From the NCBI GenBank assembly GCA_002721895.1, contig PBLV01000006.1, forward strand, positions 1 to 64,000: a stretch of 64,000 bases of DNA, in the 5' to 3' direction. The notes beneath the pieces were generated by a model that was not told the origin of the DNA, ran no database searches, and was given only the letters and a program-made list of their open reading frames with translations. Below are positions 56,402 to 64,000 of the stretch, in pieces (positions within the stretch are counted from its first letter, which is position 1; every line of letters begins with the position of its first letter). Source of the DNA: Verrucomicrobiales bacterium. GTDB lineage: Bacteria; Verrucomicrobiota; Verrucomicrobiae; Limisphaerales; UBA1100. The position numbers and the translations under genes were made by a program.

Positions 56402-58918
56402 ATGAAATGCTTCAAAAGAGCCACCGCCAACAAGATGCCAGCAGCGTTCCTGGCTGCATCAATGCCGTTCACTGCATTCGCCGAGCCACCTGACATTGAA
56501 TACATCTATCCTGCTGGTGCCCAGCGCGGTACCACCGTGCCCGTCCGTATTGGCGGATACTATTTTCACGGCCAGGCGAACTTTGAAATGCTGGGGGGCG
56601 GCGTCCAGTTTCAGCCCATCATCAAGCGAACGCACACGATTTGGTTTGAGGGGCCGCTCATTCACCAGCCACTTTCGCAACGGAGTGAGGACTACCCGAA
56701 AGATCACCTAAACACATTCATTGTTGCCAAGGACGCAGCTCTTGGGGAGCGATTATGGCGCTGCTGGACTTCGGAGGGCGTCACGAAAACACTGAAATTT
56801 GTCATCGGCGACTTCCCGGAAGTAATGGAAATAGAAATTGACGGCCGACCCATTCCGCAGAAAATTACCCTTCCGGTTACGGCCAACGGCCGCATATTCC
56901 CACGTGAGGACGTGGATGTGTGGACTTTTGCCGCCAAGGCCGGCGAAACGATCGTATGCGATGCCGCTGCCAAACGATTCGGCTCACCCCTCAACATCGT
57001 ACTCGCTGTTCGGGATGAGAAAAATACTCCGGTCGCCACGAACAAAACTTTGCGTGGTGGCGATCCCATTCACTGGTTCAAGGCACCGCGTGATGGCCGT
57101 TACGCAGTGCACATCCGGGACGCCAAGTTTTGGGGCCTACAGAACCACGTCTACCGGCTTACACTAAAGCGAGGCCCGCACATCCTCAGCCAATTTCCAC
57201 TGGGTGCACAACGAGGCACTGCCATTGACGCCGAATTAAATGGACCCGCCCTGCCCTCCCAGCGCTCCGTTGTATCCTTCGAAAATGTTTCGGCAAATTC
57301 ACATATTGCTGCAATCAAAGACTGGGGCACCGCTCGTTTCGTTGTCAGCGATTTCCCCGAACAACTTGAGCCAAAAAAATCAACTGCCATGGCTCCGATC
57401 ATTTTCAATGGGCGCATTGCCAAGCCCGGTGAAACCGATGAGTGGAAAATCAATCTCCGGGAAAACCAAAAAATCACCCTCGACCTTGCCGCAGCCAAGC
57501 TCGGCAGCCCGCTCGATGCCGTGCTCACCCTGTACGATTCCGAGGGCAGGCAAATGGCCACCAACGATGACCGAGCCAAGGACAACCCCGATCCGCGCAT
57601 CGAGTTTAGCCCTAAGAAGGCAGGTGAATTCACCCTCAAAATTCGGGATCGATTCAATTCACGTGGTGGTCTGGATTTTTCCTATCGGCTCACCGCGACC
57701 GAATCTGAAACCCCAGGATTCTCAATCACTCTTCCAGCATCATTTTACAATGTAACGCGTGATCCAAAAGGGGGCTTGGAAACAAACGAAGAGGAAATTG
57801 CCACCCTCGAAAAACGAATTTTCCAAATTGCCACTGAACTAAAAGCCGCTCAAGCAGCGAGAAAATCTGACCCCAAGGCTGCCATGCGAATACGCGAACT
57901 CTCCTCGGAGAGTCGTATAGCACAGCAATCAGTCAAAAGGTTGAAAGCCGCAGACGCCAAGCGCCGACCCAAATTCAAGGTCGCCCTGAGCCGCCTCGGA
58001 GACTTTAAGGGTGAGGTACAGTTAAAGATTTCCGGGTTGCCTGAAAATGTATCTGTGCACAACACCACCATTGCAGCCGGAGCCAGTTCAGCTGAGTTGG
58101 TGTTTATAGCCTTGGCCAACGCCAAGATTTCCTCAAGCGAATTAATCATCGAGGGAACCGCCATGCTTGATGGGAAATCCATCACTCGGACGGCCACGGC
58201 GGCAGACGGCACCAGTAGTCTTCGCATCGGTGTTGCCCCAGCTGTGCCCTTCAAACACCGAGGTGTCTATCGAATCATTACCGGGCTTCCCGGGGGCACA
58301 ACCTATCATCGCAAGTATTCGATTGACCGCGGCGACTTTACGGGGCCCATCACCGTGCGCTTGGCCGACAAGCAGATCCGCCATCTACAGGGCGTGAGGG
58401 ATCACATTGTAACAGTGCCGGAAGGAACGGATGATTTTGCATTCCCGGTCAAGTTCCCTGCCCGCATTGAAGTTGGGCGGACCAGCCGCGTGTGCGTGAT
58501 GCTTGTCGGTGAAATGACCGATTTTGATGGGTCAAAGCACAAGATCAGCTACACCTCCCGTGAACGGGATGACCAACTCATCAGTGTTGCGGCCGAAGGT
58601 TTGGTCACGGTTCAGACCAATTCAAATTCGTTCACCGCGAGACCAAATAGTGAAATCGTTATCCCAGTCACCATCCGCCGCGAGCCTGCGGTGCGCACGC
58701 AGCCCATGCGCGTGGAGCTGCTTCTCCCCGGCCACATGAACGACATCTTTGCTGAACCGGCATTGCTGAGACCAAATGAGTCAAAAGTATTGCTCAAGGC
58801 TAAAATCGGCGCTTCGCCCGGGCCATGGAATGCCCCTTTGCTGATTCGAGCCACGACGACCTCAGCGCCACGCCATTTAGCTGAGAAGGAAGTGGAATTT
58901 GTTGCGCCTCTACGTTAA
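56402..58918 (+). CDS. secreted protein with PPC (pre-peptidase C-terminal) domains
   Basis: An 838-aa secreted protein. The N-terminal IEYIYPAGAQRGTTVPVRIG is a common PVC opening, and two PPC-like beta domains are visible (PREDVDVWTFAAKAGETIVC; KPGETDEWKINLRENQKITL). The middle has a Lys/Arg-rich helical stretch (780-900 nt into the gene) between the domains and the C-terminal beta region. PPC domains usually assist secreted enzymes in polymer binding. It is the third gene of the set that starts at 52810. Its stop overlaps the convergent fmt stop by 9 bp. Confidence 0.85.
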   Translation: MKCFKRATANKMPAAFLAASMPFTAFAEPPDIEYIYPAGAQRGTTVPVRIGGYYFHGQANFEMLGGGVQFQPIIKRTHTIWFEGPLIHQPLSQRSEDYPKDHLNTFIVAKDAALGERLWRCWTSEGVTKTLKFVIGDFPEVMEIEIDGRPIPQKITLPVTANGRIFPREDVDVWTFAAKAGETIVCDAAAKRFGSPLNIVLAVRDEKNTPVATNKTLRGGDPIHWFKAPRDGRYAVHIRDAKFWGLQNHVYRLTLKRGPHILSQFPLGAQRGTAIDAELNGPALPSQRSVVSFENVSANSHIAAIKDWGTARFVVSDFPEQLEPKKSTAMAPIIFNGRIAKPGETDEWKINLRENQKITLDLAAAKLGSPLDAVLTLYDSEGRQMATNDDRAKDNPDPRIEFSPKKAGEFTLKIRDRFNSRGGLDFSYRLTATESETPGFSITLPASFYNVTRDPKGGLETNEEEIATLEKRIFQIATELKAAQAARKSDPKAAMRIRELSSESRIAQQSVKRLKAADAKRRPKFKVALSRLGDFKGEVQLKISGLPENVSVHNTTIAAGASSAELVFIALANAKISSSELIIEGTAMLDGKSITRTATAADGTSSLRIGVAPAVPFKHRGVYRIITGLPGGTTYHRKYSIDRGDFTGPITVRLADKQIRHLQGVRDHIVTVPEGTDDFAFPVKFPARIEVGRTSRVCVMLVGEMTDFDGSKHKISYTSRERDDQLISVAAEGLVTVQTNSNSFTARPNSEIVIPVTIRREPAVRTQPMRVELLLPGHMNDIFAEPALLRPNESKVLLKAKIGASPGPWNAPLLIRATTTSAPRHLAEKEVEFVAPLR

Positions 58919-59878
58919 GGAGCGCCCCCTAGCGCCAAGAACAGTGCCGGCTTCAAGCGTGCAGCCGCGCAGGAATTCAGCGGCCGCCATGCGCCTGCCT
59001 CCTTCCCGCTGAACCATCGTCAATCTCAAGGCCTGTTCGCCGCATGCGACCACAATGCCTGACTCGTCCGCCACAATGACCTCGCCCTCGGGGCCATCGC
59101 CCTCCAACACCTCCGCCTCCCATATCTTTAGCAGTGCCATATTTATGGATGGAATTTCCGTAAACGCCCCCGGCCAGGGGGTGAAGGCGCGGATAACTTG
59201 GAGCAATGCATATGCCGAGCGAGACCAGTCTATGCGCCCATCTTCCTTGATGATCTTCCGGGCAGTGGAAGCTTCTTCATGGGCCTGAGGCACGAGGTCA
59301 ATTTCACCCAAGGTGTATGCCGGCAACGATTCAACAAGAAGGGCCGCGCCCATTTCGGCAAGGCGATCATGCAGGGTCTGCGCGTTATCAAGTGAACCGA
59401 TCGGTGTTTTAGAAATCGACACAATATCGCCCGTATCCAGTCCGGCATCCATCTTCATGAGCGTAACCCCTGTCTCGGTGTCCCCGTTGTACAGTGCCCA
59501 TTGGATCGGGGCTGCACCGCGGTATTTTGGCAGGAGTGATGTGTGGACATTCAGGCAGCCATAAGGAGGCAGTTCGAGAATGGCTGCCGGCAGGATTTGA
59601 CCATAGGCGATCACCACGATGACATCGGGCCGGAGTCTTGCCAGCATGTCAAATGCATCGCTATCCCGAAGGGTGTCTGGCTGATAAACCTGCAGGCCAA
59701 GATTCAGAGCGCACTTCTTAACAAAGGTCGGTTGCAGATCCATTTTACGGCCCCGGGGCCGATCGGGTTGCGAAATCACCGCAACCACCTCGGCAAACTC
59801 TGATTCATGAAGCGCAACCAGCCCCGGGCAGGCCAACTCGGCCGTCCCCATGAAAATCACCCGAAGCGGAGCTGTCAC
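58910..59878 (-). CDS. fmt: methionyl-tRNA formyltransferase
   Basis: Fmt (322 aa) formylates initiator tRNA. The formyl-transfer block is LNVHTSLLPKYRGAAPIQWA (SLLPKYRG in the family), followed by DAGLDTGDIV. The start is GTG 59878 (MTAPLRVIFMGTAELACPGL), directly after the adenylate-kinase-like stop. No def gene is seen next to it, unlike in many bacteria. Its 3' end overlaps that of the convergent PPC gene. Confidence 0.95.
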   Translation of the reverse strand: MTAPLRVIFMGTAELACPGLVALHESEFAEVVAVISQPDRPRGRKMDLQPTFVKKCALNLGLQVYQPDTLRDSDAFDMLARLRPDVIVVIAYGQILPAAILELPPYGCLNVHTSLLPKYRGAAPIQWALYNGDTETGVTLMKMDAGLDTGDIVSISKTPIGSLDNAQTLHDRLAEMGAALLVESLPAYTLGEIDLVPQAHEEASTARKIIKEDGRIDWSRSAYALLQVIRAFTPWPGAFTEIPSINMALLKIWEAEVLEGDGPEGEVIVADESGIVVACGEQALRLTMVQREGGRRMAAAEFLRGCTLEAGTVLGARGRSLT

Positions 59879-60463
59879 CTAGTTAAGAGATTGCACAATC
59901 TTCACCACGTTGGCGAATACATTCAGTGGCGTGTCCGTGGAGTCAATGTCATGAACGATTTCAGACCTGTACTTGTCCAGCACAGGTTGAGTCTCTTCAA
60001 TGTAGGTCTTGAAGCGGTGACGGATGGTTTCCACATTTCCGTCGTCCAAGCGATTCTCCTTGAGGGCGCGCCTCTGGATTCGCTCCTCCATTTTGCTCAT
60101 GTCATTGCAGGCCAGGTGCAAAACCGCATGAACGCTGATGGAGTCATCCATGATATCGACTTGGCTGGTATTGCGGGGGATCCCATCAAGCACCAACCAG
60201 TCATGTTCCGGATGAAACTCACCATCGCGCGTGCAGGCATCCAGATGTTTTTGCCAAAGCTCAACCGTCAATTCATCAGGAACAAGTTCCCCCCGACTTG
60301 AAAACTCCATGAACTTTCTTCCCAAGGGATCCTCCGGCCGCAGGTTTCGGAAAACATCACCGCAGGAAAAATAAAAATAATTGGGCACACGGCCAAGAAC
60401 GCGGCCCTGCGTTCCCTTGCCTGAGCCGGGTGCGCCAAAAAGCAGAATGGTCTTGTACTTCAT
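59879..60463 (-). CDS. adenylate-kinase-like nucleoside monophosphate kinase
   Basis: A 194-aa P-loop kinase: GAPGSGKGTQGRVLG is the Walker A, and WLVLDGIPRNTSQVDIMD the DGxPR motif. It is the short type without a LID insertion or zinc site. The usual FPRT is IPRN, so the NMP specificity is unsure. The start is ATG 60463. It lies directly before fmt (no gap) and after a membrane protein gene on the same strand. Confidence 0.85.
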   Translation of the reverse strand: MKYKTILLFGAPGSGKGTQGRVLGRVPNYFYFSCGDVFRNLRPEDPLGRKFMEFSSRGELVPDELTVELWQKHLDACTRDGEFHPEHDWLVLDGIPRNTSQVDIMDDSISVHAVLHLACNDMSKMEERIQRRALKENRLDDGNVETIRHRFKTYIEETQPVLDKYRSEIVHDIDSTDTPLNVFANVVKIVQSLN

Positions 60464-60466
60464 AAT

Positions 60467-61597
60467 TCAGCCTTCCATGGGCTGGATAAATATCTCGTTG
60501 ATTTGATGATAAGCCAGTGCCTTGTCCGCCCAAATTTCTCCCGCGGCAACGGAAAAGGCCACACCTTCCTCGTTGACCGCTGTTACGCGCGCCGCCCACA
60601 TTTCCTCGCCAGCGATTGTCCGGACCACCATCCATTCCCCCACGGGAACTGCCCGGCTGAAACGCATCAATTCAGTGACGAAAAAATTCCGGTTAAACTT
60701 CACTTGGCTTCGGTGGTAATAGCCGTTGACCACCGGTTGCTCCGGCTGCGATTGGGCCTCCGGCTGTGCTTCGGGAGGCGGCTTGGGGTTTGGCTTTCGC
60801 GCCGCAGGTGCGGGTTTTGCAGCTGTTTCCATGGAGCGCGTTTTCGCCTTTTCAGCCGCCTCCGCAACCCTCGATCGCGGGCCCACAATAGCTGCCTTCC
60901 CCGCCGTCATTGGCATCATTACAAACACCAATGGAACGACAAACGGGGCAACAAAGGACAAACCACAAACCAGCCCGCGCGGCCGCCCTTTGCAATCCGC
61001 AATCTCTCTCGCCAGATAAAAATTGGCTCCCAGCAAGAGGAGGAGAAAAAAAAGCATGATTGGGCTGCCAAACAAACTCCCCGCCAAGCCCTGCTTATTG
61101 ATGCTCTTCCCGCTCTGGGGCACGAACCCCTTGGGCATATTTCGCCAACTAGAAGGTGCCAAGGGTGCCAGCGAGGGTCGAACAGGCTGCTCATCTGGCG
61201 GCGCCGCTGGAAGACCTATACCCACGGATACCGTATTGGTGGCACCTGGGGTTGGCGCAACGGGTTGAACCCCGGGAATTATTGGCGACGCTGGTCTCAA
61301 TCGTTGTTGAATTGCTGAAAAAACTGCTGCCTGCAGCGCCGGCTGCAATTGCAAGTAAACGGGCTCTCTTTGCAATCGTCCAAGAATGTGCTGCACCGAG
61401 TTGGTAGTCAGAGCCCCCCATGGGATAACATCCGTCGGCTGAAATTGAATGCGGAACCGAACCCCTTGTGGAGTCAGGGATACAATTTGGTCTCCCGGGA
61501 TTTGCTGCTGATTTGTCAGTTCGTACAGGAGGGGGGCGGGCTGCGCAAAGGTGCGCACTCCCATCCATGCCAGAAACAAAAATCGCAACACCCTCAT
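60467..61597 (-). CDS. membrane protein of unknown function
   Basis: A 376-aa protein that I cannot assign. From ATG 61597 (MRVLRFLFLAWMGVRTFAQP) it has a signal-like start and a SecA-substrate-like region (LLYELTNQQQIPGDQIVSL), a proline-rich linker, two membrane segments at about 175-230 (IMLFFLLLLLGANFYLA; LSFVAPFVVPLVFVMMP), a Pro/Lys/Gln-rich linker (NPKPPPEAQPEAQSQPEQP), and a C-terminal folded domain (VKFNRNFFVTELMRFSRAV, MWAARVTAVNEEGVAFSVAA). A longer frame to 61648 is open. It sits between nnr and the kinase on the same strand. Confidence 0.7.
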   Translation of the reverse strand: MRVLRFLFLAWMGVRTFAQPAPLLYELTNQQQIPGDQIVSLTPQGVRFRIQFQPTDVIPWGALTTNSVQHILGRLQREPVYLQLQPALQAAVFSAIQQRLRPASPIIPGVQPVAPTPGATNTVSVGIGLPAAPPDEQPVRPSLAPLAPSSWRNMPKGFVPQSGKSINKQGLAGSLFGSPIMLFFLLLLLGANFYLAREIADCKGRPRGLVCGLSFVAPFVVPLVFVMMPMTAGKAAIVGPRSRVAEAAEKAKTRSMETAAKPAPAARKPNPKPPPEAQPEAQSQPEQPVVNGYYHRSQVKFNRNFFVTELMRFSRAVPVGEWMVVRTIAGEEMWAARVTAVNEEGVAFSVAAGEIWADKALAYHQINEIFIQPMEG

Positions 61598-61648
61598 GTC
61601 CTTCCCGATGTGAACCGGAAACGCGCCTGCCGCGCAATCAAATTTCAA

Positions 61649-63049
61649 TTACAACTCCGCCACCAGCTCATCCATTCCCCAAATATCACGACCGGCTGCC
61701 GACAACGCATCAGCTGCCGCTCCATGCTTCCAAACAGCGTAAGCCGTCAACTGATCCAATTTACCCTGCAATTTGGGTTGAGCCAGCCAGCCAGCCAGAA
61801 AACCCGCAAGCACATCCCCACTCCCTCCTTGTGAAAGAAATGGATTGCCGCTTGAATTGACTCCAATACTGCCCTCGCGCTCCCCAATAAGAGTATGATT
61901 TCCCTTCAAGACAACCCGGCATCCAAGACGCTGCGCCAGCAGCCGTAATGCGCCGGGGCGGTCTGCCTGAATTTTATCCGTTGAGGTTTCAAGCAGCCTT
62001 GCGGCCTCACCCGGGTGCGGAGTTACGATCCGGGCGAACCCGCTGGCGCTCCCGGAGAGCTTAATCCAATCCAAGGCACTGGCATCGGCAACCATTGGCC
62101 GTGAGTCTGCGCTCCATGTGTTAACAATCCACTTGCGCAAGTCGGCCGGCAGATCATCCGACGCCAATCCTGGACCTGCCAGAACGGCGCTGCAATTACC
62201 CAGCGCCCGCTTTGCCTGTTCGGACCATGGGTGAACCATCGGGGCGCGAAGCTGTTTCGCCACGGGCTCATAAATATTTTCCGGAACCACCAGCGTAACC
62301 AAGCCCGGCCCTGCCTTCAGTGCCGCCTGGGTAGCCAGCACAGCCGCCCCATGGAATCCCAAACTTCCTGCCACAATTCCAAGATGGCCATAATCCCCCT
62401 TGTGCGTATTCGCCGACCTCGCCGGGGGAAATCCTTCAAAATCTTTACCCAGCACCCATCTCCATTCGGTTTGCGCTGGGCATTTGCCAAGACCAATTTC
62501 GGGTGCAACTTCCAAACGGCCCACATGCTGGGCGGATTCACCGACCAGCAACCCCACTTTGGGCCCGCCGAACGTCAGCGTCACGGAAGCTCGAATGGCC
62601 GCCCCCATGGCGCGCCCATCATCAGCATTCAGCCCGGAAGGCACATCCACCGCCAACACGGGAACGCCCGATTTATTCACCACCTTGATTACCTCTCTCC
62701 AGTCTTTGTTCAGAGGGCGGTTAAGGCCAATTCCAAACAGACCATCCACAATCAAGCCGGGCTTCCGTTCGAGCGCCTTCTTGATCCCCTGAATGTCCTT
62801 CAGGGAGTCAACATCAATCACCTCCAGCGATCTGCCGGTTATCTGTTCTGCAGCAAGCTTGGTATCCGCACCGTTGTTTCCCGAGCCGGCAAGAAGTAGA
62901 ATGAAATCCCTTTCACGAGTAAGTGCCATTGCCCTCCGGGCAACCGCGCCGCCAGCCAGCCGCATCACTTTGGCAACATCACGGCCTTCAGCCCACGCCG
63001 CCGCCTCCCAATCGCGCATCTGCGCGACAGTTACCACAGGGGCAGGCAT
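61649..63049 (-). CDS. nnr: bifunctional NAD(P)H-hydrate repair enzyme (epimerase/dehydratase)
   Basis: A 466-aa fusion of YjeF-N-like NAD(P)HX epimerase and YjeF-C-like ADP-dependent dehydratase, which repairs damaged hydrated NAD(P)H. The N half has LAGSGNNGADTKLA (family GNNGGDG) and VLAVDVPSGLNADDG; the C half has KGDYGHLGIVAGSLGFHGAA, VVLKGNHTLIGE and NPFLSQGGSGDVLAGFLAGW. The start is ATG 63049. The open frame of the downstream gene at 61648 is adjacent, suggesting cotranscription. Confidence 0.94.
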   Translation of the reverse strand: MPAPVVTVAQMRDWEAAAWAEGRDVAKVMRLAGGAVARRAMALTRERDFILLLAGSGNNGADTKLAAEQITGRSLEVIDVDSLKDIQGIKKALERKPGLIVDGLFGIGLNRPLNKDWREVIKVVNKSGVPVLAVDVPSGLNADDGRAMGAAIRASVTLTFGGPKVGLLVGESAQHVGRLEVAPEIGLGKCPAQTEWRWVLGKDFEGFPPARSANTHKGDYGHLGIVAGSLGFHGAAVLATQAALKAGPGLVTLVVPENIYEPVAKQLRAPMVHPWSEQAKRALGNCSAVLAGPGLASDDLPADLRKWIVNTWSADSRPMVADASALDWIKLSGSASGFARIVTPHPGEAARLLETSTDKIQADRPGALRLLAQRLGCRVVLKGNHTLIGEREGSIGVNSSGNPFLSQGGSGDVLAGFLAGWLAQPKLQGKLDQLTAYAVWKHGAAADALSAAGRDIWGMDELVAEL

Positions 63050-63071
63050 GGAAAGAAACCGTTAAGAATCG

Positions 63072-64000
63072 CTATTTGTACAAGGCAGCTACCTCTTTGC
63101 CAAAGCCATTGTACTTGAGCGTATTGATTCGGTGGCCTAAGCCGAGCACTTGCTCGGTTGCTTGGGACCACCGGGGATGGGGCACCGCTGGATCCACGTT
63201 AGACTCAAAGGGATATTCCTTGGGGTTGGCAATTTCCCAGAAGGTTTTCGGCTGTTTCGCCACCAGCTCAATTCTCACGATGGACTTAATACTTTTGTAG
63301 CCATATTTCCACGGCACGATCAGGCGCAGGGGAGCGCCATTCTGCTTTGGCAGCGGCTTGCCGTACATGCCGGTGGCCATGATCGTCAGCGGATGCATGG
63401 CCTCATCCATGCGCAAGCCCTCCTGATAAGGCCAAGTGTAATTCTTCATTTGGGCAGCACCCGGCATGGTCTTGAAGTCAACCGCCGTCGTCATGCGCAT
63501 AAATTTTGCCTCGGCTTTTGGCTCCACGAGCTTGATCAATTCAGACAACTGGAACCCCGTCCACGGCACAATCATCGACCATGCTTCCACACAGCGAAAA
63601 CGATAGGTTCGATCCTCAAGCTTGCCCTGTTTGCCCATCTCGCCGATCAGATCATAAGCATCGCCGTCAAAGGGCTTGTTGCAAAGACCGTCGATACGAA
63701 TCTTCCACGGATCCACGACAAATTTGCCCATGAAATACGGGTGTTTCACCCACTCCTTGCGAGTTGTGAACTCGTAGAAATTATTGTAGCCCGTTGCCCA
63801 TTCCTCCTTGGTCATCCGATCACCGGCGGCAAGTTTTGAGGAAAGAGCTGGATTCTTTTTCGCCGGATAATACTTCGCGACATCCTTGGCCGCCCCCATT
63901 GCGGATCCCCCAATCAGCCCCGCTCCGGCCACACCCATGGTGCGCAGGAATGTCCTTCGATTGCGATAAACCTCCTCGGGCGTGACAAGTTTCTCAGGCA
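63072..64000 (-). CDS. msrP: protein-methionine-sulfoxide reductase catalytic subunit MsrP (5' end beyond window)
   Basis: A molybdopterin-dependent periplasmic reductase that repairs oxidised methionine in envelope proteins. The frame continues past the right edge, as EEVYRNRRTFLRTMGVAG, so the Tat signal (RRTFLRTMG) is within the window and the true start outside it. The cofactor cysteine is in YRFRCVEAWSMIVPWTGF, and the block APLRLIVPWKYGYKSIKSIV is typical. MsrQ, the membrane partner, should lie further right if present. It precedes nnr by 22 bp on the same strand. Confidence 0.93.
   Translation of the reverse strand, partial: PEKLVTPEEVYRNRRTFLRTMGVAGAGLIGGSAMGAAKDVAKYYPAKKNPALSSKLAAGDRMTKEEWATGYNNFYEFTTRKEWVKHPYFMGKFVVDPWKIRIDGLCNKPFDGDAYDLIGEMGKQGKLEDRTYRFRCVEAWSMIVPWTGFQLSELIKLVEPKAEAKFMRMTTAVDFKTMPGAAQMKNYTWPYQEGLRMDEAMHPLTIMATGMYGKPLPKQNGAPLRLIVPWKYGYKSIKSIVRIELVAKQPKTFWEIANPKEYPFESNVDPAVPHPRWSQATEQVLGLGHRINTLKYNGFGKEVAALYK

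Overview
The window is a gene-dense stretch of a bacterial chromosome, most likely from the Verrucomicrobiota (Pedosphaera/Limisphaera-like) within the PVC group. The evidence for this is indirect: a DUF1549/DUF1553 protein, a DUF1501 protein and a PPC-domain protein in a row, a fused SecDF, PVC-style GyrA and SMC variants, an ArsM-like methyltransferase of the PVC type, and an ECF sigma/anti-sigma pair. Most genes are on the minus strand. I see no rRNA, tRNA, CRISPR array or intact insertion sequence.

Layout. 1-4341 (minus): partial sodA, hisH, rlmN, and a glucan phosphorylase, with a long palindrome filling the gap between the last two. 4416-7692 (plus): a secreted YdjY-like protein, a MORN-type lipoprotein, a secreted alpha/alpha-toroid protein and an ArsM-like methyltransferase. 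7715-23269 (minus): gyrBA, sigma/anti-sigma, trxB-hisB, smc, a WYL regulator, rho and cysK; smc and rho have well-formed sigma-70-like promoters. 23398-25505: an AT-rich NERD-domain gene that looks frameshifted, then about 1.2 kb without a gene that is packed with hairpins. 25566-28563: a 30-residue basic protein (minus), a lipoprotein, an M23 peptidase and aspC (plus). 28573-41781 (minus): one long run, FAH-family hydrolase, proS, tgt, yajC, secDF, terC, exoD, recJ, ispD, ctpA, tsaD. 41889-43265 (plus): a subtilase with an STN-like domain. 43266-46093 (minus): an MFS transporter, a HAD-Nudix fusion and folB. 46152-52663 (minus): a tetR-led tripartite RND efflux operon. 52810-58918 (plus): the DUF1549/1553-DUF1501-PPC set. 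58910-64000 (minus): fmt, a short adenylate-kinase-like protein, a membrane protein, nnr and partial msrP.

The strongest candidate for something undescribed is the gene-free stretch around 24272-25480. Its stable hairpins are asymmetric: read on the minus strand, four close with a C(UUCG)G tetraloop and one with a GNRA loop, whereas on the plus strand these loops are not special. This points to a large structured RNA transcribed from the minus strand that I cannot assign to a known class. Second is a HAD-Nudix fusion overlapping folB, whose two domains match the two dephosphorylation steps needed to make the FolB substrate. Third is an MFS transporter with a hammerhead-like (biotinyl/lipoyl-type) domain inserted in an outward-facing loop.

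Functional themes: cell housekeeping (translation, secretion, replication and chromosome segregation), envelope biology and efflux, redox and metabolite repair (SodA, TrxB, Nnr, MsrP), folate and histidine synthesis, and the DUF1501 set that is typical of polymer-degrading PVC bacteria.
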